Shown: positions 1-6,840, counted from the stretch's first letter. The stretch is DNA of 11,593 nt from Prevotellaceae bacterium (GCA_905371275.1 CAJPLH010000054.1:1-11593), one strand, 5' to 3'. Numbers and translations are program-made. Notes: generated from the letters alone by a model not told the origin.

Positions 1-1703
1 GGAGGGGAGGAGGGCGAGAAGACGTTGGGACCAAACCTTATCATTTGGGGTTGTTGCAGGTCGAGCAAATCGAGTAGCGTGGGGAGGAAGTCGGCTTGTT
101 GGAAAGTGGTGGCCGAAGTACCTACCCATTCTTCACGCGCATCATAGAAGATGAAGGGAATGCTGAAATGTCCCACGGTGTTGTTGTACTCGGGGCGGAT
201 ACCGGTCACAGCGTGGTCGGCAGTGATGATGAAAAGGGTGTTGCGAAACCACGGTTGGGTGCGTGCAGTCTGGAAAAACTTGCGCAACGACATATCGGTA
301 TATCTGATGAGTGCGTGATAGGGCACATTGTCGCGCGGAAATTGTGATTCATAGCGCGCAGGAAGATGGAAAGGATGATGCGAACTGATGGTAAATTCAG
401 TAGCAAAGAAAGGTTGTTGGAAGGTGGAAAGCTTCTGTGCAAAGTATTGTAGAAACTCTTCGTCCCAAATGCCCCATCCTCCATCGAAATCTTTGGGATT
501 ATTGTATTCGTCCATTCCAAAATAGGCATCAAAACCCATTTTGTGCGAGAAAGCATCAAAACCCATAGAACCATTTTGCGCATTGTGGAAAAAAGCGGTG
601 TAATAGCCAGCGCGTTTCAAGAATTCGGGCAAAGCGGTCAAGCCATTTCCGGCGTAAGGTGAGGTGACAAAGGGCTGACCAGGGCGTGTGATAGAACCAA
701 AGAGTGCCGGCATAGCATCGACAGACTGTGTGCCGCAGGCATAAGCATCGGTGAGCGCAAACGAATGTGTCAACAAAGAATCGACAAAGGGGGTGTAGGT
801 GGGATAGTTCGAAAATTGGGTGTTGAGTCCGCCTACCCATTCTTTGGCCATACTTTCCCAAATAATCATCACCACATTGCGTCCTTTGAAACGTCCACTC
901 CACGCGCCATCTGTTGTGGGCATACGTTCTGCGGAAAAGTAGCCTTTGGCGGTGTTGTCGGAGAAATAAGTGTGAATGGGCATCGCGGTTTTCCCCATTG
1001 TTCTCAACAAGGTGAAGGGCGTGTTGAGCACCAGTGCTTGCTGTTGCGGTTCGTTGCAATAGAGAGATGCGTTGTGGGGTGCCAACGGACGCAGAGTGCC
1101 AAACGAACCACGCACTCCTCCAAAACTCAATACTCCACAAACCACCAACAAAAGGGTGGAAACAACGGCTTCTTTGCGCATTTTCCAAGCAAGAGGACGC
1201 AGTTGGGGAATAAAATCGAGGGCATACCATAGCGTCAGCAAGGCCAGTGTGAGGAGGGTGATGGGCAGAAAATCCCAGAGAAAACCGAAGAAGCGGAGGG
1301 GATTCTCGTTGGAGAACTCACGAAACACGGCCATCGTGGTGCGATTGAGCGTGAAACGGAAGTAAACAACGTCAGTCATATTGGCGATGAAGCCGATGAA
1401 GTTGGGAATGAGGTAAGCACAGCGCAACAAGCTCCTTCCCCAAAGACGTGCAGTCCATCGTTGTGGCAAGAAGTGCAGCAGGAGCATCAAGCCGTTGAGA
1501 TAGACCAAAGCGGCCAAGTCGAAGCGCACACCACCTTGGAAGGCACGGAGCGTGGAGGAAAGGTCGGCAAGATGGAGCAAGTCGGCATTGTATCCCCAAA
1601 AGATGACTCGCGCGAGAGTGAGCATCAGAAAAGCCAACAATAGACGCCAAAACAATAGTCCATAAATGGAGGTGGAGAAATGAGGAAGGCGGAAATGTTT
1701 CAT
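1..1703 (-). CDS. LTA synthase-like membrane sulfatase-superfamily enzyme (partial, C-terminus outside window)
   Basis: The minus strand is open without a stop from an ATG at 1703 to base 1, giving about 567 residues; the C-terminus is missing. About five hydrophobic helices (residues 13-36, 60-80, 90-112, 138-162, 178-196) precede an outer-face alkaline-phosphatase/sulfatase domain. Its key residues line up with LtaS of Staphylococcus: E283 in NVVMIIWESM (metal ligand), T325 in CGTQSVDAMPAL (catalytic threonine), H442/H443 in SSHHPF, and D496-H497 in ITADHAV. The spacings between them nearly match LtaS E255, T300, H416 and D475/H476. The family moves phosphoglycerol, phosphoethanolamine or related head groups from lipids onto periplasmic glycans or lipids; the substrate here is unknown. 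The gene starts 85 bases after the ispG stop in the same direction, so co-transcription is possible. Shorter minus-strand frames inside it are artefacts of other frames. The superfamily call is firm; the exact activity is not. Confidence 0.88.
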   Translation of the reverse strand, partial: MKHFRLPHFSTSIYGLLFWRLLLAFLMLTLARVIFWGYNADLLHLADLSSTLRAFQGGVRFDLAALVYLNGLMLLLHFLPQRWTARLWGRSLLRCAYLIPNFIGFIANMTDVVYFRFTLNRTTMAVFREFSNENPLRFFGFLWDFLPITLLTLALLTLWYALDFIPQLRPLAWKMRKEAVVSTLLLVVCGVLSFGGVRGSFGTLRPLAPHNASLYCNEPQQQALVLNTPFTLLRTMGKTAMPIHTYFSDNTAKGYFSAERMPTTDGAWSGRFKGRNVVMIIWESMAKEWVGGLNTQFSNYPTYTPFVDSLLTHSFALTDAYACGTQSVDAMPALFGSITRPGQPFVTSPYAGNGLTALPEFLKRAGYYTAFFHNAQNGSMGFDAFSHKMGFDAYFGMDEYNNPKDFDGGWGIWDEEFLQYFAQKLSTFQQPFFATEFTISSHHPFHLPARYESQFPRDNVPYHALIRYTDMSLRKFFQTARTQPWFRNTLFIITADHAVTGIRPEYNNTVGHFSIPFIFYDAREEWVGTSATTFQQADFLPTLLDLLDLQQPQMIRFGPNVFSPSSP

Positions 1704-1738
1704 CACGAGGTGCAGTGTTGAGTGGAATATAAGAGAGG

Positions 1739-1766
1739 TGGACAACACTCGTTAGGGAGTTGTCCA
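1739..1766 (-). promoter_or_regulatory. Inverted repeat between ispG and the LTA synthase-like gene
   Basis: TGGACAAC (1739-1746) and GTTGTCCA (1759-1766) form a perfect 8-bp stem around a 12-base loop. It lies 22 bases past the ispG stop and 35 bases before the next start, within the 85-base gap. No T-run follows the stem on the minus strand, so it is not a standard intrinsic terminator. An mRNA processing or stability element, or a protein-binding dyad, is possible. The repeat is seen; the role is inferred. Confidence 0.4.
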
Positions 1767-1788
1767 TCTAATTTGATGTGCAAAAGGA

Positions 1789-3657
1789 CTAGGATTCTGG
1801 CGAAAATGTCCCTTCGTTTTGCGCAGCTTTATCGTTTTCGATGAGTGCCAACAGTCGATCCACGGCTTCGGCAGTGGGAATGTTACGTTCCACACAAACC
1901 TTTCCACGATAAAGACTCACTTTGCCAGGACCCGCACCGACATAACCATAGTCAGCATCGGCCATTTCGCCAGGACCATTGACAATGCAGCCCATAACAC
2001 CGAGTTTCAATCCTTTGAGGTGAGATGTGGATGCCTTGATACGCGCAATAGTTTCTTGCAAATCGTAGAGCGTTCGTCCGCACCCCGGGCAAGAGATGTA
2101 TTCCGTTTTGGTTTGTCGCAAACGTCCGGCTTGCAGCACACCAAAGGCTGTTTCATCTCGCTCAGCCAATCTAGAAGCCAGCATAACACCATCGGTCAAT
2201 CCGTCTATCATAAGCAGTCCCATATCGGCTGCGGCCTTAATTTGGAAATCCTCCTTCTCGTTGTCGCCATATTGCTGGCAGAAGATGACAGGGTTGGTGA
2301 GCCGTTCTCTCCACATTTCGTGCACCAAAGCACGAAGTTCTCCAGCGCGGTTGGGGTGGTTGCTCTGTGCAATGACCACCATCTCACTGTGTGCGCGCAA
2401 ACAAGCCTTCACCTCATCATTCAATTGAGCATAAGTCAAGAAGAGGAATTTGGCAGGCGCAGGATTTCCCGACACGAACATCAGATATTGTGGCACATAG
2501 GCCGGATAAGTGCCTTCTTCTCCCGTCCAGTTGGGGGCATCGATGATGGCAGCAGGCACGCGAGTGCGCCAATCTTGGGGCAGTGTGCCACCAAAATAGG
2601 CATAGTCGGCGCGCGGTGCTCCATTGCTGTGGGAGGGAAGGGGCAAAGCGGGGTCGGCTTGATAAGAAAGAACCACAGGGGTGTGCCTTCCGCCGATGTT
2701 GAGCACCGAACACGTGGGACGACGCTGTGGATCGAGCCAATTGAATTCGGCACAAGGCAGTGCAGGGATGTGTGGGTGTCCGGAACGAGGTTCCAACACA
2801 TAAGACGCGAGTTTATAGGCTACGGGAATTTCTTGTTCTGGTGCCTCAGAGAGTGACACGCGGATGGTGTCGCCGATGCCGTCTGCCAAGAGTGCGCCGA
2901 TGCCCACGGCACTTTTGATGCGTCCGTCTTCCCCTTCGCCGGCTTCGGTGACTCCGAGGTGGAGGGGGAAGGTCATACCTTCGCGCTTCATGGCATCAAC
3001 AAGCAGGCGCATGCTTTGCACCATAATCACGGTGTTGGAAGCTTTGATGGAAATGACGACGTCGAAGAATTTTTCTCGCATACAGACACGGAGAAATTCC
3101 AAGCAACTCTCCACGATGCCGGCTGGTGTGTCACCATAGTGGCACATGATGCGGTCGGAGAGCGAACCGTGGTTGACGCCGATGCGAATGGCTGTGCCGT
3201 TTTCGCGACAGATGGCGAGCAATTTCTTGAAGCGCGTTTCTAGGCGTTGGAGTTCGGCCGCATATTCTTCGTCGGTGTACTCCACACTTTTGAAGGTGCG
3301 CGCAGGATCAACGTAGTTACCAGGATTGATGCGCACTTTTTCGATGATGGTGGCTGCCAAATCGGCCACTTGAGGATTGAAGTGCACATCGGCCACAAGG
3401 GGCGTGTGATAGCCTTTGCGGTCGAGTTCTGCACGAATGTTGCGCAGATTTTCAGCTTCTCTCAGTCCTTGTGTGGTCAAACGCACGAGATCAGCGCCAG
3501 CGTCAATGATGCGGATGCACTGCTCCACGCTCGCTTCGGTGTCAGTGGTCAATGTTGTGGTCATGCTCTGCAAGCGCAGCGGATTTCCACCACCGATATA
3601 TGTGTTTCCCACCTTTACAGCGTGGCTATTTCGGGGGGAGTAGTTGAATAAATCCAT
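1789..3657 (-). CDS. ispG: (E)-4-hydroxy-3-methylbut-2-enyl-diphosphate synthase, long form with central insert
   Basis: IspG (GcpE) converts methylerythritol cyclodiphosphate to HMBPP, the penultimate cytosolic step of the MEP isoprenoid pathway, using a [4Fe-4S] cluster and an electron donor such as flavodoxin or ferredoxin. At 622 residues it is much longer than the roughly 370-400 residue E. coli type. Residues about 10-285 form the TIM-barrel domain (LRLQSMTTT, RIGVNHGSL, LHLGVTEAG). Residues about 290-500 are the extra domain of the long form known from plants, Chlamydiae and Bacteroidetes. Residues about 505-610 are the iron-sulfur domain, with C523 and C526 (SCPGCGRT), C557 (GVMGCIVNGPGE) and E564, at nearly the same spacing as C270/C273/C305/E312 of E. 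coli. The ATG at 3657 gives a family-like N-terminus. It lies 141 bases downstream of purE on the same strand. I saw no TAnnTTTG box in that gap, so transcription from the purE promoter is likely. Confidence 0.97.
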   Translation of the reverse strand: MDLFNYSPRNSHAVKVGNTYIGGGNPLRLQSMTTTLTTDTEASVEQCIRIIDAGADLVRLTTQGLREAENLRNIRAELDRKGYHTPLVADVHFNPQVADLAATIIEKVRINPGNYVDPARTFKSVEYTDEEYAAELQRLETRFKKLLAICRENGTAIRIGVNHGSLSDRIMCHYGDTPAGIVESCLEFLRVCMREKFFDVVISIKASNTVIMVQSMRLLVDAMKREGMTFPLHLGVTEAGEGEDGRIKSAVGIGALLADGIGDTIRVSLSEAPEQEIPVAYKLASYVLEPRSGHPHIPALPCAEFNWLDPQRRPTCSVLNIGGRHTPVVLSYQADPALPLPSHSNGAPRADYAYFGGTLPQDWRTRVPAAIIDAPNWTGEEGTYPAYVPQYLMFVSGNPAPAKFLFLTYAQLNDEVKACLRAHSEMVVIAQSNHPNRAGELRALVHEMWRERLTNPVIFCQQYGDNEKEDFQIKAAADMGLLMIDGLTDGVMLASRLAERDETAFGVLQAGRLRQTKTEYISCPGCGRTLYDLQETIARIKASTSHLKGLKLGVMGCIVNGPGEMADADYGYVGAGPGKVSLYRGKVCVERNIPTAEAVDRLLALIENDKAAQNEGTFSPES

Positions 3658-3699
3658 TCGTTTGAGAAGAAGTGTAGTAGGTTGTTGTGTCTATGTAGT

Positions 3700-3738
3700 C
3701 AGACTCTGGTGTCTTCTTTTGTAAGTCACCAGAGTCTG
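3700..3738 (-). promoter_or_regulatory. Perfect 12-bp inverted repeat between purE and ispG
   Basis: CAGACTCTGGTG (3700-3711) and CACCAGAGTCTG (3727-3738) are exact reverse complements around a 15-base loop, the strongest dyad I found in the window. It lies 42 bases upstream of the ispG ATG, inside the 141-base gap after purE. On the minus strand no T-run follows it, so Rho-independent termination is unlikely. It may be an mRNA processing/stabiliser stem, an attenuator of ispG, or a protein-binding site. A weaker stem, ATGCGC/GCGCAT at 3755-3760 and 3773-3778, sits nearer the purE stop. Confidence 0.55.
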
Positions 3739-3798
3739 CATATGCATTCTGAAAATGCGCTCAGCTTTTGTGGCGCATCTCCTGCTCAGGTCAAGTGG

Positions 3799-4302
3799 TT
3801 AGCACTTAAATTTATATTGTGTAGCCGCAAGTTCTTCGTTGGCTTTCACGATTTTCTGTTTCAGTCCTTCCTTGTAGTTGGCAAGTTTCTGCGCCACTTC
3901 AGCATTGGAGAGCGCAATCATCTGCACTGCCAAGAGAGCAGCATTGAGCGCACCATTCACACCAACAGTGGCCACGGGGATTCCGGGAGGCATTTGCACA
4001 ATGGAGAGGAGGGCGTCCAAACCATCGAGCATTCCTTTGATGGGCACGCCAATCACGGGCAAGGTGGTGTTGGCCGCAATGACGCCAGGAAGGGCAGCTG
4101 CCATACCAGCAGCAGCAATGATGACTTGCAAACCGCGGTCTTTTGCTTCGCGAGCGAAAGTTTCCACTTCAGCCGGTGTGCGATGAGCTGAGAGTGCATT
4201 GATTTCAAAAGGAATCTCAAGTTCATCGAGAAGTTTTGCGGCTTTGTCCATCACGGGGAGATCGCTGGTGCTACCCATGATGATGCTTACGAGAGGTTGC
4301 AT
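3799..4302 (-). CDS. purE: N5-carboxyaminoimidazole ribonucleotide mutase (class I PurE)
   Basis: PurE interconverts N5-CAIR and CAIR in de novo purine synthesis in the cytosol, normally after PurK, which is not in this window. The protein is 167 residues, the usual length. It shows the nucleotide/phosphate loop MGSTSDLPVM (residues 9-18), the catalytic histidine H40 in SAHRTP, the glycine/alanine-rich AAAGMAAALPG (63-73), and the long conserved stretch with LLSIVQMPPGIPVATV (98-113) and NGALNAALLA. The AAAGMAAALPG loop, rather than GAGGAAHLPG as in E. coli, is what I remember from Bacteroidetes PurE. The start is the ATG at 4302; no strong Shine-Dalgarno precedes it, as is normal in the phylum. 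A candidate -7 box lies 41 bases upstream. ispG follows in the same direction. Confidence 0.97.
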   Translation of the reverse strand: MQPLVSIIMGSTSDLPVMDKAAKLLDELEIPFEINALSAHRTPAEVETFAREAKDRGLQVIIAAAGMAAALPGVIAANTTLPVIGVPIKGMLDGLDALLSIVQMPPGIPVATVGVNGALNAALLAVQMIALSNAEVAQKLANYKEGLKQKIVKANEELAATQYKFKC

Positions 4303-4343
4303 AGGAATGTTAGAAATTTATGAGGTTGGGGGGAATAAAATGT

Positions 4344-4351
4344 CAAAGATA
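4344..4351 (-). promoter_or_regulatory. Candidate Bacteroidetes -7 box for purE
   Basis: On the minus strand this reads TATCTTTG, a full match to the Bacteroidetes -7 consensus TAnnTTTG. It would place the transcript start around 4337-4341 and give a 5' leader of about 35-40 bases before the purE ATG. A TTTG (4375-4378, minus) lies 23 bases upstream instead of the usual 19-21, so the -33 element is off-spacing. Confidence 0.5.
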
Positions 4352-4403
4352 TTGGAACACCAAAGGGAATTGTCCAAACCCAGACCGAAGAGCTTTGGGC
4401 GGA

Positions 4404-4479
4404 ACTTCGAATAGAGGTGTTTGACTTTCATTTAAAAGAAGTGAGCTGTACTTCAAACAGAGGTGTCAGAACTTCAATT
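4404..4479 (-). repeat. Two imperfect 30-bp direct repeats upstream of purE
   Basis: The stretches 4404-4433 and 4450-4479 match at 23 of 30 bases, with a 46-base period. The best-kept part is ACTTCGAATAGAGGTGT versus ACTTCAAACAGAGGTGT (15 of 17). Both copies lie between the stop of the PAP2-like gene (4502) and the candidate purE promoter (4344-4378), where a regulator would often bind. They could be tandem operator sites or a decayed duplication. The repeats are seen; the regulatory role is inferred. The rest of the 199-base gap (4303-4501) shows no coding potential that I can support. Confidence 0.45.
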
Positions 4480-4501
4480 GGAAAAAGCCTTAGCAAACGA
4501 C

Positions 4502-5140
4502 TTAGAAGAAGAACACGATGCCTAAACCGCTAAAGAGTCCAACAACGACTCCCAAGAGTAGTTCGCTATAATTGTGCATTTTGAGAATCATTCTACTACT
4601 GCACACGGCACCGGAGAGCAGGATGGCGCAACAGATCCAGAATGTGGCATCGAAATGGAACACCAAAGCAAAAGCCATCAACATACCAATCACTCCTCCT
4701 GAGGCGGCGGCGTGGGTGGAAATTTTTATTTTGAGGTTGATGAGCGCGCAAACAATCTGAATGATGAGTCCCGAAATGATGATGGTGGAGAGGAAATAGG
4801 GCATCATAAAGAAGCGCATCAACCCAAAGAGGATGCTATAACAGACAATGTTGATGATGTAGGGCACAAATCTGCGTTCTCTCTGGCTCATCTCATGGCT
4901 TGTCCACCCATTGACTGTGCGATACATGCGAATGGCTATGATGGGGAATACCCAAGTAAACAAGATGACAATGTTCGCAAATGCCAAACGATAGGAAGTG
5001 GGAAGCTGATTGAGATAACTAAACAGCAGCAAAAGCGCAACTGCTACCGTTGGAAGGTAGAAGGGATGGAAGAGCCACGAGATTATTTTGGCAGTGAGCA
5101 ACGCATATTTGTTGCGCAAAGATTGTTGTTTGGTGGGCAT
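4502..5140 (-). CDS. PAP2-like polytopic membrane protein with partly degenerate phosphatase motifs
   Basis: This 212-residue protein is almost wholly hydrophobic, with about six membrane segments (near residues 28-43, 53-72, 92-112, 115-136, 145-180 and 193-212). Two of the three PAP2 (type 2 phosphatidic acid phosphatase) motifs are recognisable. ISTH at 140-143 stands where PSGH is expected. SRMILKMHNYSE at 182-193 fits SR-X5-H-X3-D except that the final Asp is Glu193. H143 and H189, the acid/base and nucleophile positions, are kept. The first motif (K-X6-RP) is not intact: QRERRFVP at 86-93 is the nearest equivalent. The family dephosphorylates lipid phosphates or lipid diphosphates, including undecaprenyl diphosphate. 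Activity here is uncertain. It starts 47 bases after the rpoN stop on the same strand, so it probably shares the rpoN transcript. The ATG at 5140 is the natural start. Confidence 0.8.
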   Translation of the reverse strand: MPTKQQSLRNKYALLTAKIISWLFHPFYLPTVAVALLLLFSYLNQLPTSYRLAFANIVILFTWVFPIIAIRMYRTVNGWTSHEMSQRERRFVPYIINIVCYSILFGLMRFFMMPYFLSTIIISGLIIQIVCALINLKIKISTHAAASGGVIGMLMAFALVFHFDATFWICCAILLSGAVCSSRMILKMHNYSELLLGVVVGLFSGLGIVFFF

Positions 5141-5187
5141 AATGGGGAAGTTCTATAGCAGGGTGGACATCTCGGAAGCGCAGTCAG

Positions 5188-6681
5188 CTATCTGCGCAAT
5201 CCAGCTTTAGGGATGTTGAGTTGTTCGCGGTATTTTGAAACAGTGCGACGCGCCACTTTCATGCCGCGCTCCAGAAGTACTGCGGCTACCGCCTCATCGG
5301 AGAGAGGTTTTCGCTTGTCTTCGGCAGCAATGATGTCTTGAATGGCGGCTTTCACCTTGCGTGCAGCCACGGTTTCTCCGTCTGCGGAGGTGAATTGTGT
5401 GGAGAAGAAATGGCGCAAAGGATAAGTGCCATAATCTGTTTCCACATATTTGGAGTTGATGGCGCGCGACACCGTGCTCACATCAATGTGAGCGCGCTCG
5501 GCAATGTCTTTGAGCACCATCGGTTTAATTTGACTTTCATCGTCGTCGTTCACAAAGAAGGCGCGCTGAAAATCCACAATGGCTTCCATCACCGCCTGCA
5601 AAGTGTAGTGACGGCGGCGCACACTTTCAATGAAAGACTGGGCAGCCGTGACCTTTTGTCGTGCATAGACAAAGGCTTCTTCTTGACTGCGCGAGAGTTG
5701 CAAAGCCTTGCCTTCCTGCGCTGCGCGATCTTTGGCCATGCGATGCATCACCAAAGTTTCGGCAAAAGCAGGACTCACACGCAGTTCGGGCAATTGTCCG
5801 CGTTGTTGGTGCACAATGGGAGTGCCATCGGAGTCGAGAGTGACTCGGAAATCAGGCACCACCGTGGGGGCTGTGGTGTTGATGCCTTCCGAAAGCACGC
5901 TTCCAGGTCGCGGATTCAGGCGACTAATGTCGTGTCGAATGCGCTCCACGTCTTCTTCCGACAGCGAAAGTTTGGCCGCTATTCGAGGCCATCGAGAGTG
6001 CATCAAGTCATCGAAATAGCGATCAACGACAACGCGTGCAGGAGCATCGGGAGCGAGTTGCAACAACAAGCATTCTCTCAAATTTCTTGCGCCAATGCCT
6101 TTGGGTTCGAACTGTTGCAGGAGTTTCGCCAGACGACCCACCTCTTCGGGAGTGGTGTCAATATATTCATTGAAAGCCAATTCGTCGCAGAGGGTGGCGT
6201 CATCTTTCGAGAGAAATCCGTTTTCATCGAGCGAACCAACGAGATAGACCATAATCGCCTTTTCGTGTTCAGAGATAGACAATTCACCAATCTGACGATA
6301 AAGTTCATCATACGACGAGTTTTCGTTGCCAATTTGTCGTTCGCGGCCGTTATCTTCTCCACGATTGGAGTAAGCATCTCTCAACGTGTCGGGCACATCG
6401 TCGAGCGTGCGATAATCTCCCAACTCATCTTCCATGCGCGCTGTCTCGCGCTCACTGTCGTTCATCCCATCATCTCCCTCAGCATTCAGAAAATCATTCC
6501 CTTCTGCACCATCGGCTTCGCTCACTTCCAAGGCTTCATTGTCGAGAAGTTCGTTTTGTAAGCGCGTTTCAAAATCTGCCAAAGGCATCTCTACAATGGT
6601 AGAGAGCAAAACTTGCGCACTCGACGTGTTTTGCACCTGTTGCTGTTGTTGAGTATGTTGCAGTCCTTGGCGTTGTGGCAT
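5188..6681 (-). CDS. rpoN: RNA polymerase sigma-54 factor
   Basis: RpoN directs core RNA polymerase to -24/-12 promoters, which open only with AAA+ enhancer-binding activators; none is encoded here. I chose the ATG at 6681 (497 residues) over a GTG at 6717, because MPQRQGLQHT followed by a Q-rich stretch matches the usual family N-terminus and the extra 12 residues do not. Region I is residues 1-50 (poly-Q at 11-15, then LLSTIVEMPLADFETRLQNELLDN). An acidic region II spans about 51-115. The core-binding domain has FEPKGIGARNLRECLLLQL (191-209) and LNPRPG (255-260). The -12 helix-turn-helix lies around 388-420 (LKDIAERAHIDVSTVSRAI). The RpoN box is ARRTVSKYRE (477-486), close to the canonical ARRTVAKYRE. 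All regions are complete. It heads a minus-strand gene set with the PAP2-like gene next. Confidence 0.97.
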   Translation of the reverse strand: MPQRQGLQHTQQQQQVQNTSSAQVLLSTIVEMPLADFETRLQNELLDNEALEVSEADGAEGNDFLNAEGDDGMNDSERETARMEDELGDYRTLDDVPDTLRDAYSNRGEDNGRERQIGNENSSYDELYRQIGELSISEHEKAIMVYLVGSLDENGFLSKDDATLCDELAFNEYIDTTPEEVGRLAKLLQQFEPKGIGARNLRECLLLQLAPDAPARVVVDRYFDDLMHSRWPRIAAKLSLSEEDVERIRHDISRLNPRPGSVLSEGINTTAPTVVPDFRVTLDSDGTPIVHQQRGQLPELRVSPAFAETLVMHRMAKDRAAQEGKALQLSRSQEEAFVYARQKVTAAQSFIESVRRRHYTLQAVMEAIVDFQRAFFVNDDDESQIKPMVLKDIAERAHIDVSTVSRAINSKYVETDYGTYPLRHFFSTQFTSADGETVAARKVKAAIQDIIAAEDKRKPLSDEAVAAVLLERGMKVARRTVSKYREQLNIPKAGLRR

Positions 6682-6714
6682 GGAGAAGTATCTACTTGAA
6701 AGAAAAACATTAAA

Positions 6715-6736
6715 CACCTGTCGAGAGACAATGGTG
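6715..6736 (-). promoter_or_regulatory. Stem-loop in the rpoN leader
   Basis: On the plus strand, CACCTGTC (6715-6722), loop GAGA, then GACA (6727-6730), an AT bulge and GGTG (6733-6736) form an 8-bp stem with one 2-base bulge. With the -7 box at 6747-6754, it would lie a few bases from the 5' end of the rpoN mRNA. The in-frame GTG at 6717 is buried in the stem, which further favours the ATG at 6681. A role in 5'-end protection or translation control is inference. Confidence 0.4.
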
Positions 6737-6746
6737 GGATGTACTG

Positions 6747-6754
6747 CAAATTTA
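6747..6754 (-). promoter_or_regulatory. Candidate -7 box for rpoN
   Basis: The minus strand reads TAAATTTG, matching TAnnTTTG. No TTTG is seen at the expected -33 position, so only half of the consensus is present. The transcript would start near 6741 and have a leader of about 60 bases to the ATG at 6681. Confidence 0.4.
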
Positions 6755-6799
6755 CTAAGTTTTTTGTGATAGAGGGTCTAATTCCTCGAAAAATAGTAG

Positions 6800-6807
6800 T
6801 AACTTTG
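6800..6807 (+). promoter_or_regulatory. Candidate -7 box for the 7TM-HD gene
   Basis: TAACTTTG fits TAnnTTTG and is the same octamer as in the strong promoter at 11330-11337. The start point would be near 6812, about 28 bases before the ATG at 6841. No TTTG lies 19-21 bases upstream. It is divergent from the rpoN box, 45 bp away. Confidence 0.45.
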
Positions 6808-6840
6808 CCCATACATCGCCATTAGACTATAACTTCTATT

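Noticed and set aside
206..1767. Several minus-strand frames of 125-224 codons that could suggest a broken or frameshifted gene
   Set aside because: The true frame is continuously open from 1703 to the window edge and carries every LtaS-like motif in one frame; the others are out-of-frame shadows.
1819..2856. 345-codon open frame on the plus strand across ispG
   Set aside because: It is antisense to unmistakable IspG sequence, and the product has no recognisable motifs.
3755..3778. Intrinsic terminator for purE
   Set aside because: The 6-bp stem with a 12-base loop is followed on the minus strand by only three T bases, too weak to call.
5338..6561. 407-codon open frame on the plus strand across rpoN
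   Set aside because: It is antisense to a gene with complete sigma-54 domains, and its translation shows no recognisable family or plausible start context. It is a codon-bias shadow.
6619..6665. CAA/CAG-rich tract in rpoN as a phase-variable microsatellite
   Set aside because: The codons are mixed (CAA and CAG) with interruptions, and a Q-rich N-terminus is normal for sigma-54; it is not a pure repeat prone to slippage.
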